From assembly GCA_022410635.1 (NCBI GenBank), contig JAJVDF010000585.1, positions 687,884-751,883 of the forward strand: a stretch of 64,000 nucleotides of DNA. Reading direction: 5' to 3'. The DNA comes from Tretioscincus oriximinensis. Taxonomy: Eukaryota > Chordata > Lepidosauria > Squamata > Gymnophthalmidae. Position numbers and translations under genes: made by a program. Under the pieces are notes generated by a model. It was not told the DNA's origin, made no database searches, and worked only from the letters and a program-made list of their open reading frames with translations. Below are positions 1 through 10,368 of the stretch, piece after piece; position 1 is the first letter of the stretch; each line of letters opens with the position of its first letter.

Positions 1-62
1 CCCGCCTAAATAAAAGGTGCCGGAACTGCGTTCCGGTGCGTTCCGTCACAAAAAAAGCCCTG
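1..62 (-). mobile_element. hAT-like element, terminal fragment
   Basis: The window opens inside a repeat whose end reads, on the minus strand, CAGGGCTTTTTTTGTGACGG. The same end and the adjoining 'ccgcctaaataaaaggtgccgg' motif (as two overlapping short pieces) recur in the complete element at 19979-20588, where an 8-bp target duplication supports the hAT superfamily. Only the terminus is present here; the rest lies outside the window. Confidence 0.7.
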
Positions 63-74
63 ATAATAATACAA

Positions 75-290
75 TAACTTTTATATGTAATGCCCTTTTC
101 ACCAAAGAACGGCACACATAGTTTTTGTTGCTTTCTCCACAACAGAAATAGGTGGGGCTGAGAGAGTTCTAAAGAACTGTGATTGGCCCAAGGTTACGCA
201 GCTGGCTTCCTGGAGGAGCATGGAATCAAACTGGGAGGCGACCAGATAAGAGTCCCTCACCATTACACCAAACTGAGGAGGTTACAAACG
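75..290 (-). mobile_element. tRNA-derived SINE with L2-like tail (SINE-A), decayed
   Basis: The central block (lung of 'gtggggctgagagag', 'aagaactgtga', 'ggcccaaggt', 'cagctggcttc') is shared with copies at 17740-17965 and 59787-60010. The right end keeps a degraded tRNA-like head read on the minus strand, including a B-box-like GTTTGATTCC. The left end faces an AT-rich tail, as expected for a minus-strand SINE. Family naming is inference; homology among the three copies is directly visible. Confidence 0.6.
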
Positions 291-344
291 GCCAGAACAA
301 AACTGCTTCTTCAGGGCCTTTGGCTGAGGAGAATGTTCATTTTT

Positions 345-500
345 GTCGCCACTTTTAGATTTTGTTTTTATGCTGTTTTTAACCTGTTAATTTTGTGCTG
401 ATATTTTACTGTTCGCCACCCCGAGACCTTTGGGTATGGGGCGTGGTATAAAAATTAATAAATTAATGAATAAATAAATAAATAAATAAATAAATTATTA
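345..500 (+). mobile_element. L2 LINE 3' end
   Basis: The stretch 'cgagacctttgggtatgggg' followed by 'cgtggtataaaaat' and (AAATA)n is the L2-type 3' terminus in this genome. The same terminus appears inverted at 11760, 17740, 54438 and 57304. No coding sequence remains. Confidence 0.7.
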
Positions 501-545
501 ATTATTAATTATTAATTATTAATTAATAATTAATAATAATTTTAA
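465..545. repeat. AT-rich microsatellites (AAAT)n and (ATTA)n
   Basis: Direct reading shows (AAAT)n at about 465-495, then (TTAATTA)n to 545. It is the tail of the L2 copy and its expansion. Confidence 0.9.
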
Positions 546-719
546 ACTGCATATAAAAGAAAAAAATTGGGAAGAAAAGCCAATAAATACTGAATTGCAC
601 TTGCAGTAATAGATCATTCAATCCAGAGCAATTTAATGCTTGTGTGACCTTCTGTTTCAAAATAATAAATATACATATAATAAAATGGGTATCAGTGTCC
701 AACATTCCGAGTTATTTTG

Positions 720-960
720 CCAGACTCCAGAGAAAAAGGAAGGAAGCTAGAAAGACGGCACAAGGAAAGGAAGAAAAAGGGAGGGAAGGATGAGCAAAGG
801 AAGAGAATGACAGAAGAAAAAAGGGAAAGAAGAAGGGAAGGAGAAAAGAAAAAAGAAGGAAGGAAAGAATGCAGGGAGGAAGGGAGGAAGGAATAAGGAA
901 AGAAAACCGAGAGTGAAGGAACTAAAGAAAGAAGCAACAAGGGAAAGAGGGAGGGAGGTG
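720..960. repeat. Polypurine (GGAA/GAAA)n tract
   Basis: An almost uninterrupted purine run inside Helitron copy A. The open reading frames across it (Ser/Leu/Phe-rich on the minus strand) are a composition artefact. Confidence 0.9.
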
Positions 961-1020
961 TGGAGGCATGGATGGGGTGTGGAGGCAAGGGGAAGGACAA
1001 TCTCCTGGACAATCTCAAGA

Positions 1021-1262
1021 AGAGACACCAAAGGTACAAATGGATACTAGGATGGATGTCTGGATGTTGCCTCTGGGATGGAGCAACAGGCAGGACTCCT
1101 GAAATACCATTTGCAGGGAGTCATGAACAGGTGCATATTTTGCTTTCCTCTGTTCGGACTGCCCAGGTGCATCTGGTGGGCCTCTGTGTGACACAGAATG
1201 CTGGACTTGATGGGCTGTGGCCTGATCCAGTATGGCTCTTCTTATGTTCTTATGTTCTTATG
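1021..1262 (+). mobile_element. CR1-like LINE 3' end, (CTTATGTT)n tail
   Basis: This carries the 3' UTR hallmarks of the dominant CR1 family here: 'ggatggatgtctggatg', 'ggagcaacaggcagga', 'atttgcagggagtcatga', 'atgctggacttgatggg', ending in repeated CTTATGTT. It is 5' truncated and inserted in Helitron copy A. Confidence 0.9.
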
Positions 1263-1384
1263 AGAGGCTAAAGCCTGTTGCATTATTGTAATGCAACGGG
1301 CTAATTCAGCTTGTAATCCATAAATTATAGCCCTAATATAACAAAATTAGATTTATAGGTATTATGGCACTTGGGGGTGTTACC

Positions 1385-2045
1385 TAAGGACATAAGAGAA
1401 ACGAATGGGGCCAGAGACCATCTAGTCCAGCAGTCTGTCTCACACGTTGGCCCACCAATTGCTCCTGGACAATCTCAAGAAGAAGAAGGCAAAATCTTCA
1501 CCTGTTCTTGACTTCCTGCAAATGGCTTCTCAGCACTATTGCCTGTTTTCCATCCTGATAGCCATTAATACACCTCAACTCCATCAATTTATCGAATCTT
1601 ATCTTGAAGCTATCCAGGCTGCCAGCTACCACCATCTCTTCTGGAAGCAAATTCCACATATCAATTACCCTCTGAGTGAAAAAGAAATACTTCCCCTTGC
1701 CTGTTCCCAACTCTTCTGCCCAACAGCTTCAAGGAGTGCCCTCTGGTCTTAGCCTTTTGTGATGAAGAAAATATTTTTCTCTATTCGCCTTATCCACCCC
1801 ATGCATGATTTTATATACTGCAGTTAGATCACCTCTTAACTTCCATCATTCAAGGCTGAAGAAGCCTAAACATTGTAATCAGATTTCACAGGGGAGATGT
1901 TCCAGCCCCTTGATCATTCTTGCGACTCTTTTTTGCACCTTCGCCAGTTTCACAATTTCTTTTCTGAAATGTGATGACCAGAACTGTACACAGTATTCCA
2001 AATGTGGCCTCACCATAGATTTATAAAGAGGCGAAATAAAGGCTG
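1385..2045 (-). mobile_element. CR1-like LINE, 5'-truncated
   Basis: Read on the minus strand it runs from the end of the reverse-transcriptase C-terminal region to the 3' UTR ('gaggcccaccaattg', 'ttccatatgtgga' type motifs). Frames are broken. The left edge 'aaggacataagag' is the inverted tail. Confidence 0.85.
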
Positions 2046-2400
2046 GGAGTTTTTTCCAGAAGTCTCATGGTGCGGTAAAAATATCTTAAAACATGTGGTT
2101 TCCATACCCAAGATCACCTCTATTTGTCTGTGCTTTATATTTTCCGGGAAAGTTTCTCGGGAGGAGGGCAAACTAATTACTTCTTTGTAACAGTCATTTT
2201 ATTTTAAACATTTTCAGATTTTAATTGTACTCTGTGCAATATCAATCAGCTTAAAGATGCTGGCAAGGAGCTGCAACATGAGCTCAGAGACTGTTTCCTG
2301 GCACAAAGCTGAACCAAAATAGATGTCCCTGGGCCATGGTTACACCCTTCTACTTGATCAATGTTAGGGATGGCTTAAGAAGGCTGTGGCCTGAGGCTCG
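2046..2400. other. No recognisable feature
   Basis: Single-copy-looking sequence within this window; no coding pattern or repeat shared with other parts of the window was seen. Confidence 0.4.
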
Positions 2401-2475
2401 TTTTTGCCCGGGACAGGAAGTGAAGTCACTCCCGGCACCATTTTCCAGAAGCAAATACTGGAAGTGACATAGAAG
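2400..2475. repeat. Fragment of repeat family X
   Basis: The pieces 'gacaggaagtgaagtcact' and 'ccattttccagaagcaaata' match the longer copies at 3470, 9050, 29215 and 63519. Confidence 0.55.
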
Positions 2476-2477
2476 AA

Positions 2478-2785
2478 GAAGAAGAAGAACTCGGTTCTTA
2501 TACCCCGCTTTTCTCACCTTTCCAAGGGACTCAAAGCGGCTTACAAGGATATATTTTGCCCAAAGGCTCACATTCTATCTTCCCCACCAAGCTATGGTGG
2601 TTCCCATGTATCTACTTGCAGTCAGTTGCAATTTCTTGCAATTCATGCTTTCGAATAGCTGGGTTGGCTAGAGCTACAGGCAAGTGGAAGGTGCTCAGCC
2701 CTCCCTACTTCCAACACAGGGCTTCGAAACCCGATCTCCCAGGCGAGAGACGAATTCCTAAGCAACTGAGCTATCCGTGCCTGAC
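2478..2785 (-). mobile_element. tRNA-derived SINE (SINE-Y)
   Basis: On the minus strand the head reads GCACGGATAGCTCAGTTGC (A box TAGCTCAGTTG) and later GGTTTCGAAGCCC (B-box-like). The body contains 'aattgcaagaaattgcaact' and 'ctacttgcagtcag' in inverse. The tail on the left is 'tcaaagcggcttacaagg' plus 'gaagaagaagaa'. The full-length copy at 33518-33824 has the same order. A tRNA-headed SINE is well supported; the parent LINE (L2-like tail) is inference. Confidence 0.8.
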
Positions 2786-2940
2786 CAGATGACCCCTTTT
2801 TTNGGGGGGGGGTGGAGTTGAAAACCCATTTTTGGGGTGCCTCTTTTGTTTTTGTTTTTGCTTTTCTTCAGAAAAAACTAGGAGGCACCCCAAAAACGGG
2901 TTTTCAACACACACACTCAAAGGGTGTCATATGGTCAGCC
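2781..2940. mobile_element. Palindromic (foldback) MITE
   Basis: The two halves are inverted copies: left CTGACCAGATGACCCC ... 'ttgaaaacccatttttgggg', right 'ccccaaaaacgggttttcaa' ... 'gggtgtcatatggtcag'. The same terminal GTCATCTGGTCAGC ends the two larger W repeats at 13558 and 38993, so these may be one transposon family. No transposase is present. Confidence 0.7.
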
Positions 2941-3469
2941 GAAGTGACATCAATTGAGAAGTTAAATGGTAGAAAGTGAAACTGTGATGCCACTGATGGC
3001 ACTCAAGACAGAAAACGATTCAGCTCTGAAGTGTTTTTACTCAACTGTTAGTAAGACCTGAGTTTGGTCTGTAGTGATTGTCTGCTGGAAGAGGAACTTC
3101 TTATATACTGTACACCAGCCAATCACTGCAGCCGATACTTCCCCTCGAAACTCATCCAACTATATACAATTCTTGCAACAGCAAGTTTTCCCTCCAAAAT
3201 CTGAGGGAAAAATGCCCAGGACTCAACCAAGTTCAAATACAGTTCAACCTTCCGTCCAAAACCAAATGAGGGAACATTTAACAGTAAAAACAGTAAACTA
3301 TATACATACACCTATGTACGCATCAGAATATAATATGACAGAAATGTTGCTCCTCCCTTAAAGAAAAGAAAAAACAAAGACCAATAAAAGACAGGCCTGC
3401 CCTGTCAAAAGCTTGTGCTGTTGCTTATCTTTCCCTTGTTCCTCTCAAAGATGCTATGAGAATCCCCTT
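2941..3469. other. No recognisable feature
   Basis: No repeat shared within the window and no convincing exon. The open frame at 3074-3361 has ordinary chance-like composition. Confidence 0.4.
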
Positions 3470-3680
3470 AATGCACTCTCGTGCGAGATCCAAGATCTCG
3501 TGTAGGACTACACAGGAAAAATCCACTTACCGTGGGCGCAGCCATTTTGCCGAAAGTGACATCATTTTGATGTCACTTCCGCTGGTATTTGCTTCCAAGG
3601 GCATGGCGCCAGGGTGATGCCACTTCCTGCTACACCCAGGAAGTGCTGTCATTAAAATCCCACACGTGCAAGATAAGCCC
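3470..3680 (-). repeat. Repeat family X copy
   Basis: This contains 'gtgcgagatccaagatctcg', 'cagccattttgccg', 'gtgacatcattttgatgtca' and 'cttccgctggtatttgcttc'. The same blocks occur in other orders of decay at 9050, 29215 and 63519. Paired TGACATCA and TGATGTCA sites resemble CRE half-matches. Element class is unknown. Confidence 0.6.
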
Positions 3681-4338
3681 AGCTGCTCTGAGATTTTCAT
3701 GCTCCCGGGCAGATAATTTGGTTCTGGGAGCTCCCATCATTGCTGCTGGGATTTGTAATCTAACCATCAGGCAGCCTCTTCTGCCCAGCCTGCATGGGGG
3801 CTGCCCTGCCCTATGGATTACTGTATGCATCCATAGCCCCAGATCGTTGCAGATTTCAGGACCCCTGTATACTTTCTCCCTGACTTTATTGTGTACATCA
3901 ATGTTTACATTTTGTGGACTTTTGATATCTGTTCCAGATATAATCTGACCCCTCATGTACACATCCTGCTTTCCCAGCCAAATGNTGCCTTCCCCTCCCT
4001 CCTCCACTCCTTTTATGCATTGTGCATATTGTATACTAGTGGAGAAGCCCACCAATGCGTGTTGGATTTCACCACGCCGGCAGGGGGATGCTCAGCCCCC
4101 TGGCTTGGGCCAACACTGAAGTAGTGGCAGGGGCAATGTACCTCCCCCTGGTTTTGGCCAGTGCTGGGGAAGGCATTCACCCCAGCAGTGACTGACGCTC
4201 CGGCACTGGCTGTAGGCCACACAACTCCTGCAGCACGACTTCAGGGCTGGCAATGTGGTGACTGCCATGTTGTTATTGCCGCATGGTACATACACACATA
4301 GAATGACATCACGGCAGGGGCGGGACATCCCNTCATTG
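3681..4338. other. No recognisable gene
   Basis: The sequence is moderately GC-rich, with 'gaagcccaccaatgcgtg' onward possibly the beginning of a repeat ending at the 4339-4385 hairpin. No exon seen. Confidence 0.35.
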
Positions 4339-4385
4339 TGTAGGGCACTTAATTGACACTTTTTGCACCAATTAAGTGCCCTACA
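4339..4385. repeat. Perfect 17-bp inverted repeat with 13-bp loop
   Basis: The left arm TGTAGGGCACTTAATTG (4339-4355) and right arm CAATTAAGTGCCCTACA (4369-4385) are exact reverse complements. It is not a simple repeat; see findings. Confidence 0.9.
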
Positions 4386-6044
4386 GAGCCCATTGCCACA
4401 ACGCACTTCATACAGGTTATACAAACCCACCCATACTATTTCTACGTTCCTGCAGGAGAATGAGTGCCCAAATTACAGNCCTGTATGATCGCACCCTCCG
4501 ATTGTTTTTTACTTGTTCCATTCTCAAAAAAAAACCCAGATAAACCCAAACTTCTTTAAGTGTTCTTGAGAGCTCTGTTGTCTGTTGACTCTGCTTTTCT
4601 GTACGCTTTTGAAATTCCTGCTGTGACCCCTTCCATCCTCCACAAATCAATTTCGATGAAGGATGGGAGGAGCGTTTTCTCAACGTGTTCTGAAGCGGTT
4701 CTTGAATTTTCAGTCCTTGAACAAACAGGCCTTGTCTGCTGCCGACTGTTTCTATGGTCACAGCAACGTTCTGGGCTCTGAAGTAAACTTCTTTCTTAAC
4801 TGCAGCAATACGGGGATTGTTCTGAAGGCTTTCTTCATGGGCTCATGGCCACGCCCCAGCTAAGCCTGGGCCATGAATGATTAAACTTCTGACATTATTG
4901 TCTTCAAGGAAGCTCCGTCCGCCCCCTTTGCTGGGAAATCAGGCTAGTGGAAAGCTCTGCCCGGTCTAAAACCGTGACCACCAGCTCTGTAGCAGGATGT
5001 GGAAGAACGAGAAACGGCGCTCCAGAGAAGGTATAATGGCTTCTGCCATTAAAATCTTCAAATTGTAGTGTTTCACTCCTGCTCTACTGGACCGCAGGAA
5101 TCACCACAGGATGACTGGGCATATCTTTTAGCATGCCACAGAAAATAAAGTTTAAAAAAATGTTGCGGAAAACCTCCCCAGGTCCTTGAACAAAGAAAAC
5201 TGCAAAGGAAGATTTGAAAGAGAAGCAGCAGAATTGGAATACATCCACAAATTCCAATCCATCGGCAAGGGCACGGATCAATGCTTTTCTGGATAGATTA
5301 TAACACTCTTTGTGATCTCACCTGCTTGTGGCCACTCTTGGATAATTCTTCTCTCTGTTTTACTGCATATATTGAATTCCATCACTTCCCCTGTTTGCAC
5401 TTCTTTCCTTCAGGCACTTTCTTCCACTTAGTAGGATTAACTCTGCATTAAAGCTGATTAATCACCCATACCCAGATTTACATTTCTGTTGTTGTTTCCA
5501 GCATTCAGTTTGCCCTATAAAGATTGTTCCTAGGCAGTTGTTCCCTGGCATCAGAAGAAGTAGACTAGGATCCTTCCACACAACAAGTTAAAATTCGCGA
5601 TATGGAAAAGGAATGCGGAATGCCGCCCCCACATGTACCTCAGTGGCGTCTGGCCTCTGGGTTTGTGGGGTTCGGCGAACACTCAGAGATTAAAATCAAT
5701 GATAAAATCTCCTTTCATAGAGGAGCTGCCAATGAATCAAAAAGCTTTAGGCAGCTTTTTTCATTAACAAAAGGGGTTGCCANTCCCTTAACCAATAGGA
5801 GGGATGCCTAGAAGAGGCTACATTCTCTCTCTCAGTCTCNGTAGAGGTGCCATTTTGTATTGACATTCAACTTGCAGACTGAGAGAGAGACCGGTAAGCC
5901 CCTGAATATGACTCCTNCCAGCCACTTTCCTAACCTTGCCATAGCTGGAAGAACCTGCGACCCCCCCCAGTCCCAAACTGCACCAGCCGCCGCTTATGTA
6001 CCTGTAAATCCATGTGGAACAAGCAAGACAACTAACCAGGAAGT
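4386..6044. other. No recognisable gene or repeat
   Basis: I see no splice-bounded exon, no shared repeat and no simple sequence except short runs. Several short open frames overlap each other on both strands, as expected by chance. Confidence 0.35.
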
Positions 6045-6425
6045 TACAAGGATGGTGTCTGATCTGAAAACCATGTCCTATGGGGAACAGTTAAAGGATC
6101 TAGGGATGTCTACGCTTCAAATGAGAAGACTGGGAGGAGACCCAACAGCTGCTTACAAAGCAGAGCAGAGGGATCAGCCTTGTTCTCATTGGCACATGGA
6201 AGGATTAGAAACAATGGGATGAAGCTGCAAGGGAGGAGATTTAGATTATATATCGGAAAAAATATTCTGACAGTCAGGGTGATAAAGCAGTGGAACAGTT
6301 TGCCACAGGAGGTGGTGAGTTTGCCTTCGCTGGAAGTCTCCAAACAGAGACTGGACACTCATCTGTCTGGGATGGTTTAATGAATCCTGCATTGAGGTTG
6401 GACCTGATGACTCTGGAGGATGCTA
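6045..6425 (+). mobile_element. CR1 LINE, C-terminal RT fragment
   Basis: This aligns by eye to the CR1 coding end at 55550-55905 ('ggaagttacaaggatggtg', 'accatgtcctatg', 'gatctagggatgt', 'gtggaacagtttgccaca', 'catctgtctgggatggttta'). Indels break the frame. The ATGATTCT tail is missing. Confidence 0.85.
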
Positions 6426-6904
6426 AACCAGGATTCCTGTGCTGGTGTGCGAGACAACTAACCAAGAAAATGCTGAGCATGCTCAATATGCAATTNTGCA
6501 TTGTCTTGTGCTAACGTCTTCCAACGATATCCTGCTAATTCCATTAAGGATTTGTACACGTGTGGCCTCCTCTAGTATACCTAGTGGGAGTAGAAGCCCT
6601 GAGGAGCAACCAATAGAGAGCAGGTGCTGGTTGAGTGCAAGGAGGAAAAGAGCTTGTGGTGTCTAGAACAAATACGGCAACAGCAGGGTTGCCTACGGGG
6701 ACTCTTGGGTGCCCACTTTGTCCAGCGGCTGCCGCGTCCGCCCTTGCAGCCTGGTGGCTGTTCACTGGCCCGTGTGAAATGAATTAGCCGACATTGCTGG
6801 CTGCCTAATGGGATCCTTGTTTGTGTAACAACAGCAATCGACACAATTAGGGTGAATTAATCCCACGTCTCTGCACTCTCAACCAAACAGTTGAAGAGCC
6901 ACTG
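6426..6904. other. No recognisable feature
   Basis: No repeat match within the window and no convincing exon. Confidence 0.35.
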
Positions 6905-7394
6905 AGGAGGAGGAGGTGGAGAAGAAGGAGAAGGAAAAAGGGACGAGGAGATGGAGATGAAGAAGGGGAGAAGAAAAATGAGGAGGAGAGGGAGAAGGAG
7001 GAGGAGGTGGAGAAGAAGAAGGGTAGGAAGTGGAGGAGGAGGAGGAGAAGGGGAAGAAGGGGAGGAGAGGGGGGAGGGGGGTGTAGAGAGGAGGGGAGGG
7101 AGGAGAAAGAGGAGGAGAGGGAGGAGGGGGAGGAGGAGAAGAAGGGGAGGAGAAGGAGGAGGAGGTGGAGAAGAAGAAGGGAAGGAGAAGGAGGAGAACA
7201 AGGAGAAGGAGAAGAAAGAGAAGGAACAGAAGGTGGACAAGAAGAGGGAAAAGGGAAGGAGGAGGAGGTAGAGAAGAAGAAGAAGAGGAGGAGGAAAAGA
7301 AAAAGGAGGAGAGGAAGAAGGAGAAGGAGGAGTTGGAGAGGAAGAGGAGGAGAGGAAGGACAAAGGGGAACAAGGAGGAGGAGGAGAAGAAAGA
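6905..7394. repeat. 490-bp polypurine (GGA/GAA)n tract
   Basis: Nearly pure purine on the plus strand. It directly adjoins the tail side of the minus-strand SINE at 7395, so it is best read as an expanded SINE tail. Long open frames (Arg/Glu/Lys on plus; Ser/Pro/Leu on minus) in several frames at once show the coding potential is compositional. Confidence 0.95.
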
Positions 7395-7815
7395 GAACTG
7401 TTTTTTGTATACCTCACTATATCTCACTTTTCTCACCCAAAGGGACTCAAAGTGGCCTGCAGGCTAATTTTTCACTCTATCCACACTCTTATCTTCCCCA
7501 TCACATTGAGGGGATGTTCCCTATTCATCTCCTTGCGAGTGCTCACTTTCGACCAACTCAATCGAACCTGGAGGTGTCTAAATAAGACACTCTAACCCAG
7601 ACCTGGGCAAGGGGCGGCCCGAGGGCCACATGCGGCCCTCCTACTGTCTCTGACCGGCCCGCCCCTCTTAGCTCAGAGTTATATACAGTATTGGGTAGAA
7701 CTGAGTTAACTATATTAATCCGGCCCTCTAAAACCACCCCAATTTCTCATGCGGCCCCTTGGGAAAAATCAATTGCCCACCCCTGCTCTAACCACTACTC
7801 CAGACTGGCTCTTGT
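7395..7815 (-). mobile_element. tRNA-derived SINE with nested hAT MITE
   Basis: The tail at left ('ctcacccaaagggactcaaa') and body match SINE-Y. The head on the minus strand reads CTGGAGTAGTGGTTAGAG with a B-box-like GGTTCGATT. The hAT MITE at 7598-7785 splits the head and duplicates 8 bp of it. Confidence 0.75.
7598..7785. mobile_element. hAT MITE with perfect 8-bp target duplication
   Basis: The termini are CAGACCTGGGCAA and, on the other strand, CAGGGGTGGGCAA. The 8-bp duplication CTCTAACC lies at 7590-7597 and 7786-7793, exact. Length 188 bp, no coding. The 8-bp duplication and CAGG start are hAT features. It is inserted in the tRNA head of a minus-strand SINE. Confidence 0.9.
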
Positions 7816-8269
7816 GTATTTGAAAGGTGTTTTCGCCTCCTGCTACTGATGCACTCCAGAACCCCCTCCTGCAGGTCAACTTCATGGAACTACAAACTCC
7901 CAGCTGTAGGCAAGGAAAGCTTGGGTGGCGCTAGTTATTCCTTCACCCATGATTACAGCTCCTTACCTAGCCAGTCCAGGTGATTTTGTATTGCTTTTCA
8001 AGATGCTGCCGTTACCCAGGACAGGCCCCTACGTTCCACGTGTAAAACGATTCACCTGAGTCTGTCAGTCCCTTTCTCTGGCTCAGCCATCCCCGTNGTC
8101 AATCACCAGTGAAACTTATCTGCTCTGCAAGCGCATTGCAATGGAACAAAAGCAAATCACGGTGTTGACTGACACATTTTCCATGCCTGCGTCTCTAAGC
8201 TTCTTTTTGTCTCAAGTAATACAAAAGTGTAACGAAAGGCCCCAGTGTTGGGTTTCTCCAGAAATCTCC
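7816..8269. other. No recognisable feature
   Basis: No repeat shared within the window except a short 'aactacaaactcccag' at about 7886, resembling the promoter-type motif in family Z. Confidence 0.35.
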
Positions 8270-8372
8270 CTTCCTCGTTGGATTAGGAACCTTTTCTTGC
8301 TCTTGAATTTGTCAAATCCTATCTTAAAGTTATCCAGGCTGCTAGCTACCACCACCTCTTCTGGAAGTAAAT
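8270..8372 (-). mobile_element. CR1-like fragment
   Basis: Contains 'gtcaaatcctatctta' and 'gctagctaccaccacctctt', shared by all minus-strand CR1 copies. It stops where the next CR1 begins, so the neighbour at 8373 probably inserted into it. Confidence 0.8.
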
Positions 8373-9003
8373 TACATAAGAACCTAAGAACGTAAGAAGA
8401 GCCATCCTGGATCAGGCCAGAGCCCACCTAGTCCAGCCTTCTGTCTCACACAGAGGCCCACCAGATGCACCTGGGCAGTCTGAACAGAAGAAAGCAAAAT
8501 ATGCTCCTGTTCATGACTCCCTGCAAATGGCATTTCAAGAGTCCTTCCTGTTGCTCCATCCCAGAGGCAGCATCCAGACATCCATCCTAGGACCCAGTTA
8601 TAGCCTTGGTGTCCATAAACCTGTCTATTCCTGTCTTGAAACTATCCAAGCTATTGGCTACCAGCACCTCTTCAGAAAGTAAATTCCACAGGCCAATGAC
8701 CCTCTGGGTGAAAAAATACTTTCCTTTGTCTGTTCTTACTTTTCTGCCCATCCGTTTCAAGGAGGGCCCTCTGGTCCTAGTGTTGCGTGATAGAGAAAAC
8801 ATTTTATCTCTATTTACCCTGTCCATCCCTATCCATTTTGTACACTTCAATCAGATCACCTCTCAAACGTCATCTTTCGAGGCTGAAGAAGCCCAAACGT
8901 TGCAGCCTGACTTCATAAGGGAGGTTCTCCAGACCCTTGATCATTTTTGTTGCCCTTTCCTGCACCTTCTCTAGTTCCACAATATCCCTCTTGAGATGTG
9001 GTG
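8373..9003 (-). mobile_element. CR1-like LINE, 5'-truncated
   Basis: The inverted (CATAAGAA)n tail at 8373-8400 is followed by the full 3' UTR and C-terminal RT remnants up to 'gagatgtggtgac'. Minus-strand residues such as ELEKVQERATKMIKGLENLP match the intact copy's RT end. Confidence 0.9.
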
Positions 9004-9045
9004 ACACAGTCCAATGATCCCTTGGGCAAAGATGGGACCTCACCT

Positions 9046-9370
9046 GCCCAAAAATCATTGGCAGGCAGCCAGAAAATCTGTGGCAAGACAGGGTTTATCT
9101 CACACGCAAAGCGTGTAAGAGGTTTTTTGTGAAGTCACTTCCTGGGCAGGATAGGAAGTGACGTCAAAAGTGATGCCACATCCTGGGCAGGAGAGGACGT
9201 GACATCACTCAAGACGCATTTTTTCCGGAAACTAATACCGGAATTACGTCACTTCTGGTAAAATGGCTGCGCCCAGGGTGAGGAGAAATTTCTCGTGTAA
9301 CCCTCCACATGAGATCACATGCGAGGGTACATTATCTCGTAGANTGCATGAGATTCTCATTCAGTCCCCA
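9046..9370 (+). repeat. Repeat family X copy with ETS/CRE-like site
   Basis: Blocks 'gcaaagcgtgtaag', 'gtcacttcctgggcagg', 'aatggctgcgcccagggtga', 'acattatctcgtag' match copies at 3470, 29215 and 63519. It contains GGAAGTGACGTCA at 9154-9166, an exact CRE (TGACGTCA) fused to an ETS core. The element type is not known to me. Confidence 0.65.
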
Positions 9371-10368
9371 TCATTGCCTCTGTTCTGAATAATGTGGGTT
9401 TTGCAGTTGTAGAACTGATATAAAACCTATTCTGCTGGCTTTCAAATAGTTCTTCCTTTTCTTTTGCACTTAATATGCCAACAAATATTCTGCAGCACGT
9501 TGTCTGGCTCTCCCAGAGACGCTGAGTTTTTGCCTTAGTTCCTTCTCTTCAGTTCCCTGTCCCTGANGATCACCATGCCTATTATTTAATCTTCTTTTTC
9601 TTTGCCACACAGTAATATGCTTCAGTAGCATGGCTTTGTGACTGGAAGACAAGTCAATATAAAAAACGCAATCACAGGTAGAAGATATATGGAAAATGTT
9701 AATCCTTCGTTATATTATGTTAGGTAATATCAGCAGAGCAGGAAGAAAAAAAATCACAGATAAATATACTATCAACCACAGCCAGTGAGCTCAGTTTTCT
9801 GTTTGCAACATGTGCAGATATGAGTCTAGCGGCACAAGGGAATTATTTTTTACCTTTGTCTAAGGCTTAAGGTAATTCCGGATGAGGTTTTAATGGCATT
9901 ATTATGGGGGATTTGCCTCTCCTAGGCCACATCTGCATGCACGATTTCTACCGAGTTGGTAGCAACATCACCTTCAATCTGCCCCACAAGGTCACGCATG
10001 TACAGCGATCCACTTGCTAAAAAGGTCCATTGTCATGGGATTTCCAGCCATCACAGTTTGTAAAATTCAACAACAGGCGTTTTGTAAAAGCTTTGTGGGG
10101 ATATTCAGCAATGTGAACTCACAAGAGTTTGAGGCGGCACAGTCGAAGGCCTTCGTGGAGAAAAAAAAAGTCGGAGTTCATCTTCAGTGTTCACTGAGGC
10201 TGGCTGCAAATATTAGGGTAACGCCTTGTAAGGCAGCGTGAATACAAACAGCTGGCTTACAAAGGGTAATTTGCTCCTGGCAATTTAGCACATTTCTGAT
10301 CGATGACAGTTCCTATACTGTCTTGTTGTCTTTGTCCTAAGATTTCCATGACAAATCTGGTTTTAGCC
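9371..10368. other. No recognisable gene or repeat
   Basis: AT-moderate sequence with no shared repeats and no convincing exon on either strand. Confidence 0.35.

Larger units (their letters stand above)
664..1313 (+). mobile_element. Non-autonomous Helitron-like element (copy A), split by CR1
   Basis: The left part shares 'acatataataaaatgggtat' and 'caacattccgag' with the copy at 13905. A 250-bp GA-rich tract follows. The right end is a hairpin at 1272-1302 (AGCCTGTTGCATTA / TAATGCAACGGGCT) followed 7 bp later by CTTG. Sister copies at 47522 and 52829 end in CTAG followed by T, the Helitron CTRR rule, so CTTG here is a mutated terminus. There is no Rep/helicase coding. A CR1 copy interrupts it at 1021-1262. 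Confidence 0.65.

Noticed and set aside
6951..7585. Long Arg/Glu/Lys-rich and Ser/Pro/Leu-rich open frames
   Set aside because: They lie in a polypurine tract and are open in several frames and on both strands because of base composition.
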